Origin: Austropuccinia psidii
Taxonomy: Eukaryota > Basidiomycota > Pucciniomycetes > Pucciniales > Sphaerophragmiaceae
Reading direction: 5' to 3'
Assembly (NCBI GenBank): GCA_023105745.1
Contig: JALGQZ010000009.1
Span: forward strand, 8,902,937 to 8,966,936
Length of the DNA stretch: 64,000 nt
The translations under genes were made by a program, and so were the position numbers. This document shows, piece after piece, positions 60,488-64,000 of the stretch (the stretch's first letter is position 1; each line of letters begins with the position of its first letter). The notes under the pieces were generated by a model. It was not told where the DNA came from and ran no database searches. It saw only the letters and a list, made by a program, of their open reading frames with translations.

Positions 60488-63400
60488 TCAAACTCTTGAG
60501 GTATTTGGACCAGGCTTGTCTGGATACAATGAATGGAAATCCTTGACAAGGTCTGGTGAGTTGGTAAGGTTGGAAGATGGTTCCCAAGTGGTTCTTTCTG
60601 GTTCTTCACTGAATCCTTTCCACTCTACAAGATACCATAATTTACCTCTCTTGAGTTTTGAGTCCAGAACCTGAGCCACTTCCCATTCTTCTTGCTCCTC
60701 CACTAAAACTGGTGGTGGCGGCAATTGATGACGATTTGGGATAGTTGAATGCTTGACTGGTTCTAATAAGGACACATGAAATACAGGGTGAACTGTCTTC
60801 CATTGCTGAGGCAACTTGAGGTGATATGCATGGCTGCCAATCTTCTTAAGGACTTCAAAGGGTCCCAACCATCTTTCTGATAATTTCTTGGTGGGTCTTG
60901 TTGTCTTGATGTTCTTGGAAGCTAGCCATACTTTGTCCCCAGGTTGGAAATCAGGTGGAATTGCCCTATTTCTATCTGCATACTTCTTGAATCTCCTTAT
61001 TGCTGACTCTAATTCTTCTTTGACAACTTGCTGTACTGATTGGAGTTTTGTTGATAACTTTCCAGCAGGTGAGTCTTGAGAAATATGGATTGAGTCAAAG
61101 CTGGGATTTCTTCCATAAATGGTGAAAAAAGGTGATTGCTTGGTTGATGAATGTTCTGCATTATTATAGGCAAATTCAGCCAGAGGGAGCCAGGTGTGCC
61201 AGTCATCTTGATGATAGCTGACATACATCCGAAGGTACTGTTCTAGTATCTGATTTACCCTCTCTGTCTGTCCATCTGTTTCAGGGTGAAATGCAGTTGA
61301 TAGATCTCTTGATATCTTGAGCTGCTGACATAACTGGGTCCAGAATGATGAAACAAATAAGGAACCTCTATCACTAACAATACTTACTGGAAGACCATGT
61401 TTGGAAAATACATGACTAATGAAGATTTGAGCTAAGTCCAGTGCAGTGATTGTGCCATAAGTTGGAATGAATATTGCCATTTTTGAGAATCTGTCTACAA
61501 TTACTAAGATTGAGTCAAAGTTGTTTGACAGAGGCAATTGAGTGATGAAGTCCATTGATAATGAATTCCAAGGACCAGATGGAATTTGAAGAGGCTTGAG
61601 TAATCCAAGCTTCTTATGGTGGATGTTCTTGTTTCTTGAACATTGCTGACATGAGGAAACATAGTCCTTGATGATTTGATTCATGCCAGCCCAATAAAAA
61701 TCCCTCTTGATGAGCTTGAGGGTCTTCTCCTGGCCAGGATGGCCAGCCAATGGTGAATCATGACGCCTTTGAAGAATGTCCAATTGAACTTCATGATTGC
61801 TTGGAATAACTACTCTATCTTTGAACAATAATAATCTTGCTTGAGGTTCAAGAGAATAGTCTGGGACTGATTCTCCTCTTGCTAATTTCTTGAGGATCTC
61901 CTTATACTCTTTGTCTTGCCATACTTGTCTTTGAATCTGATCAACTAAATCTGAAAACATTTCAACTTTTATGGAAAAGAATCTTGACTCTTGAATTTCA
62001 TTTTGCTTGAGAACTTGATGAAAGTTTTGAGGATTCTTGCTGATGAAATCCACCCCCCTCTCTGGGTACACGTCGTCCCGACGTGACAAGGCATCTGGTA
62101 AAGTGGCCAGCCTGCCTGGGCGGTAAGTGATAACAAAGTGAAATTCAGACAAAAATTCAGCCCAACGGGCTTGACGACGAGTAAGGACTTTAGAGGACAT
62201 AAAATATTGGAGAGAACAATGGTCTGTCAAGACCTCAAAGGAATCAGAAAGAGAAAGGAGAAAGGCTCTCCAGCGCTTGAGAGCCCAAACTATGCCAAGG
62301 AGTTCCTTGTCATGAATTTCATAGTTGAGCTCAGCTGGTAAGAGCTTGCGACTATCAAATGCAATGGGATGCTTTCCTGAGTCATTCACCTGACTCAGTA
62401 CAGCACCCAAGGCATAATCAGAGGCATCAGTCTCTACAATGGTTGGAAGAGAAGGATTAAAATGAGATAAGATAGGAGCAGAGGTGAAAGCTTCTTTGAG
62501 TGCTTGAAACTGACTAAGAGCTTCCTCATTGAAGATGAAAGGAGAGTCTTTTTTGAGAAGGGAAGTGAGAGAAGTGATTTTTTTGGAATAATTTTTAATG
62601 AAACAACGATAAAAATTGGCAAAGCCAAGAAAAGATTGAAGAGCCTTGATGTTTTTGGGCTGAGGCCAATTGAGGACTTGCTGAACCTTTGAAGAATCCA
62701 TCTTGAGGCCATCACTTGAAACAACATAGCCCAAGTATTCCACACTTGAGGCATGGAATACACACTTGGAGGCTTTGGCAAACAGATTATTGTCCCTCAG
62801 TCTTTGGAGGACAGAGGCCACATGTTTGACATGTTCCTCCTCAGAACTGGAAAAGACCATAATATCATCTAAATAAACCACAACAAACACATCCAAAAAA
62901 TCTGCAAAGATATCATTTACCAGATTTTGGAAAGAAGCAGGAGCATTGGTCAAACCAAATGGCATGACCAAATACTCATAACTGCCATACTTGGTTCTAA
63001 AGGCAGTTAAGTGCTCATCCCCCTCTTTGATTCTCAGAAGGTTATATGCACCACGCAAATCTATCTTGGAGAAGATAGTGGAACCATTGAATACGGTAAG
63101 AAGCTGGTTCATAGGAGGAACAGGGTATCTGTTCTTCCTAGTGACAGCATTGAGTTTGCGGTAGTCAACACACAAACAGAGACCTCCATCCTTTTTCTTG
63201 ACAAAAAGGACAGGTGCTCCTGTTGAAGAGGAGCTTGGTCTAATGAAACCTTTCTCTACATTCTCTGAAATGTAGTCCCGCAGTGTTTCTGACTCTTGAT
63301 TTGATAATGAGTAGATAACACCAATTGGAGGTAGAAGACCCTCCAATTCGATATGGTGATCACAGGCGCAGTGTGGAGGAAGTTTCTCTGCTTTCACCTT

Positions 63401-64000
63401 GGAGAATACATCCAAATAATGGTGATAAGCAGGAGGAACAACCTTCAACACAGTTTCAATTTCTTCTGGCTCTTCCTCCTCATCCCACTGCTCCTCCAGG
63501 GATGCATGAAAAGACAAGGGAGGAAGGTCCATATCCCCTTGAAAGAGATGAAGTGAAGATATGGCAACATCTTCTCCAACATCCTTTATCTCTTTGAAGA
63601 CTTCATCTCTTAATAAAAGTAATGACTGAGAGGGATTAATGGAAGGGATATGGACAGAAGAAGGAAGGGAAGGTGTCTTAAGTTCACCAACCAGAGCAAC
63701 ACTGTTGACAGCAGTGGCAAAGTCATTACTAGTAGGAGGAATAATACCACTAGAATCCTTATGACTAGAATCATAGGTGATCAATCCATTTTTCCAATCA
63801 ATAATGGGATTAAAATGGTAAAGGAAATCATAGCCCAATATCAGGTCTTCTCCCTTGGGTGAATCTATGATAAAGAAGTCCCATTCAAAGCTTGGGAAGG
63901 AAGGCAAGTCAACTACCCACTTGGTATAATGGGTGATGAACAAGGCAGGGGATTCATTAGAATCCAAAATGAAAAGAGGAATCTTTTCAGGGAGCTCTGA
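60488..64000 (-). CDS. Ty3/gypsy chromovirus pol polyprotein, intact, 5' end outside the window
   Basis: The frame is open to the window edge; residues are counted from 63967. The protease tail (DLILGYDFLYHFNPIIDWKN) is at 41-60. RT runs from about 205 to 400 with LCVDYRKLNAVT, SKIDLRGAYNLLRI, MPFGLTNAPASFQN and the catalytic YLDD at 365-368. RNase H (511-630) has ETDASDYALGA, YEIHDKELL, LTDHCSL and the PDALSRR end. Integrase has the HHCC finger His736, His743, Cys773, Cys776, then Asp806 (SMDFITQLP), Asp866 (SDRGSLF) and Glu902 (TDGQTERVNQ). A C-terminal chromodomain (about 1083-1140, EVAQVLDSKLKRGKLWYLVE, WKGFSEEPERTTWEP) defines it as a chromovirus that would target chromatin marks. All catalytic residues are present and there is no stop, so this is the youngest autonomous element here. 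gag should lie to the right. Confidence 0.95.
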   Translation of the reverse strand, partial: SELPEKIPLFILDSNESPALFITHYTKWVVDLPSFPSFEWDFFIIDSPKGEDLILGYDFLYHFNPIIDWKNGLITYDSSHKDSSGIIPPTSNDFATAVNSVALVGELKTPSLPSSVHIPSINPSQSLLLLRDEVFKEIKDVGEDVAISSLHLFQGDMDLPPLSFHASLEEQWDEEEEPEEIETVLKVVPPAYHHYLDVFSKVKAEKLPPHCACDHHIELEGLLPPIGVIYSLSNQESETLRDYISENVEKGFIRPSSSSTGAPVLFVKKKDGGLCLCVDYRKLNAVTRKNRYPVPPMNQLLTVFNGSTIFSKIDLRGAYNLLRIKEGDEHLTAFRTKYGSYEYLVMPFGLTNAPASFQNLVNDIFADFLDVFVVVYLDDIMVFSSSEEEHVKHVASVLQRLRDNNLFAKASKCVFHASSVEYLGYVVSSDGLKMDSSKVQQVLNWPQPKNIKALQSFLGFANFYRCFIKNYSKKITSLTSLLKKDSPFIFNEEALSQFQALKEAFTSAPILSHFNPSLPTIVETDASDYALGAVLSQVNDSGKHPIAFDSRKLLPAELNYEIHDKELLGIVWALKRWRAFLLSLSDSFEVLTDHCSLQYFMSSKVLTRRQARWAEFLSEFHFVITYRPGRLATLPDALSRRDDVYPERGVDFISKNPQNFHQVLKQNEIQESRFFSIKVEMFSDLVDQIQRQVWQDKEYKEILKKLARGESVPDYSLEPQARLLLFKDRVVIPSNHEVQLDILQRRHDSPLAGHPGQEKTLKLIKRDFYWAGMNQIIKDYVSSCQQCSRNKNIHHKKLGLLKPLQIPSGPWNSLSMDFITQLPLSNNFDSILVIVDRFSKMAIFIPTYGTITALDLAQIFISHVFSKHGLPVSIVSDRGSLFVSSFWTQLCQQLKISRDLSTAFHPETDGQTERVNQILEQYLRMYVSYHQDDWHTWLPLAEFAYNNAEHSSTKQSPFFTIYGRNPSFDSIHISQDSPAGKLSTKLQSVQQVVKEELESAIRRFKKYADRNRAIPPDFQPGDKVWLASKNIKTTRPTKKLSERWLGPFEVLKKIGSHAYHLKLPQQWKTVHPVFHVSLLEPVKHSTIPNRHQLPPPPVLVEEQEEWEVAQVLDSKLKRGKLWYLVEWKGFSEEPERTTWEPSSNLTNSPDLVKDFHSLYPDKPGPNTSRV

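Noticed and set aside
58498..64000. Reading the zinc-cluster gene as gag of a separate plus-strand retroelement
   Set aside because: The LTR at 56762-57526 has the polypurine tract expected for the minus-strand element, the two genes converge, and no second LTR separates them. It is kept as an antisense gene, but the alternative is not excluded.

Overview
The window looks like repeat-swollen nuclear DNA of a basidiomycete rust fungus. It is AT-rich and has short spliceosomal introns (50-100 bp, GTRNGT donors, CTAAC-type branch sites). The retroelement proteins closely match, from memory, those that fill the genome of the myrtle rust Austropuccinia psidii. That species call is an inference from remembered families, not from a search. 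I found no convincing single-copy host gene, tRNA or rRNA. Nearly everything is mobile DNA, often inserted into other mobile DNA, and several insertions can be dated relative to each other from target-site duplications (TSDs).

Layout. 1-2817: Plavaka/CACTA-type transposase, 5' end off the window. 3103-3281: GC-rich minisatellite. 3.6-4.9 kb: decayed coding remnant. 5-8.3 kb: AT-rich DNA. 8309-10114: LTR of family A. 11299-11621: start of a Ty3/gypsy gag, cut off by the next element. 11622-30982: minus-strand Ty3/gypsy element (two family-A LTRs, decayed gag-pol) split by a 9.3-kb PIF/Harbinger element at 17333-26664. That Harbinger element carries a transposase, a Tet-like 2OG-Fe(II) dioxygenase, a Myb/SANT-like partner and a broken DEAH-helicase copy, and the helicase copy is itself split by a solo LTR of family B. 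30983-37797: a second minus-strand gypsy gag-pol that directly abuts the family-A LTR at 29162-30982, so two internal regions share one LTR; it contains another family-B solo LTR. 37806-46527: an 8.7-kb hAT element with a perfect 8-bp TSD, carrying a hAT transposase, a 2-kb AT satellite, an intact Tet-like dioxygenase gene and the tail of a second Harbinger transposase. 48272-52584: a Mutator-like element (MULE) with a transposase that has AT-hooks and a C-terminal OTU-like domain. 55721-56761: a family-A LTR truncated by a family-C LTR. 56762-64000: minus-strand chromovirus with an intact pol reading frame and, between pol and its 3' LTR, an oppositely transcribed spliced gene encoding a Zn2Cys6-like cluster.

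How the parts relate. Two separate copies show a Tet-like dioxygenase tail-to-tail with a PIF/Harbinger transposase; one lies inside an element with clear TIRs and a TSD. Several in-frame TGA stops in the Harbinger genes sit where the paralogous copy or the family expects CGA (Arg), as expected from C-to-T change at CpG. An element carrying a possible 5-methylcytosine oxidase while decaying by what looks like CpG deamination is the most interesting theme. The second is the antisense zinc-cluster gene inside the chromovirus.
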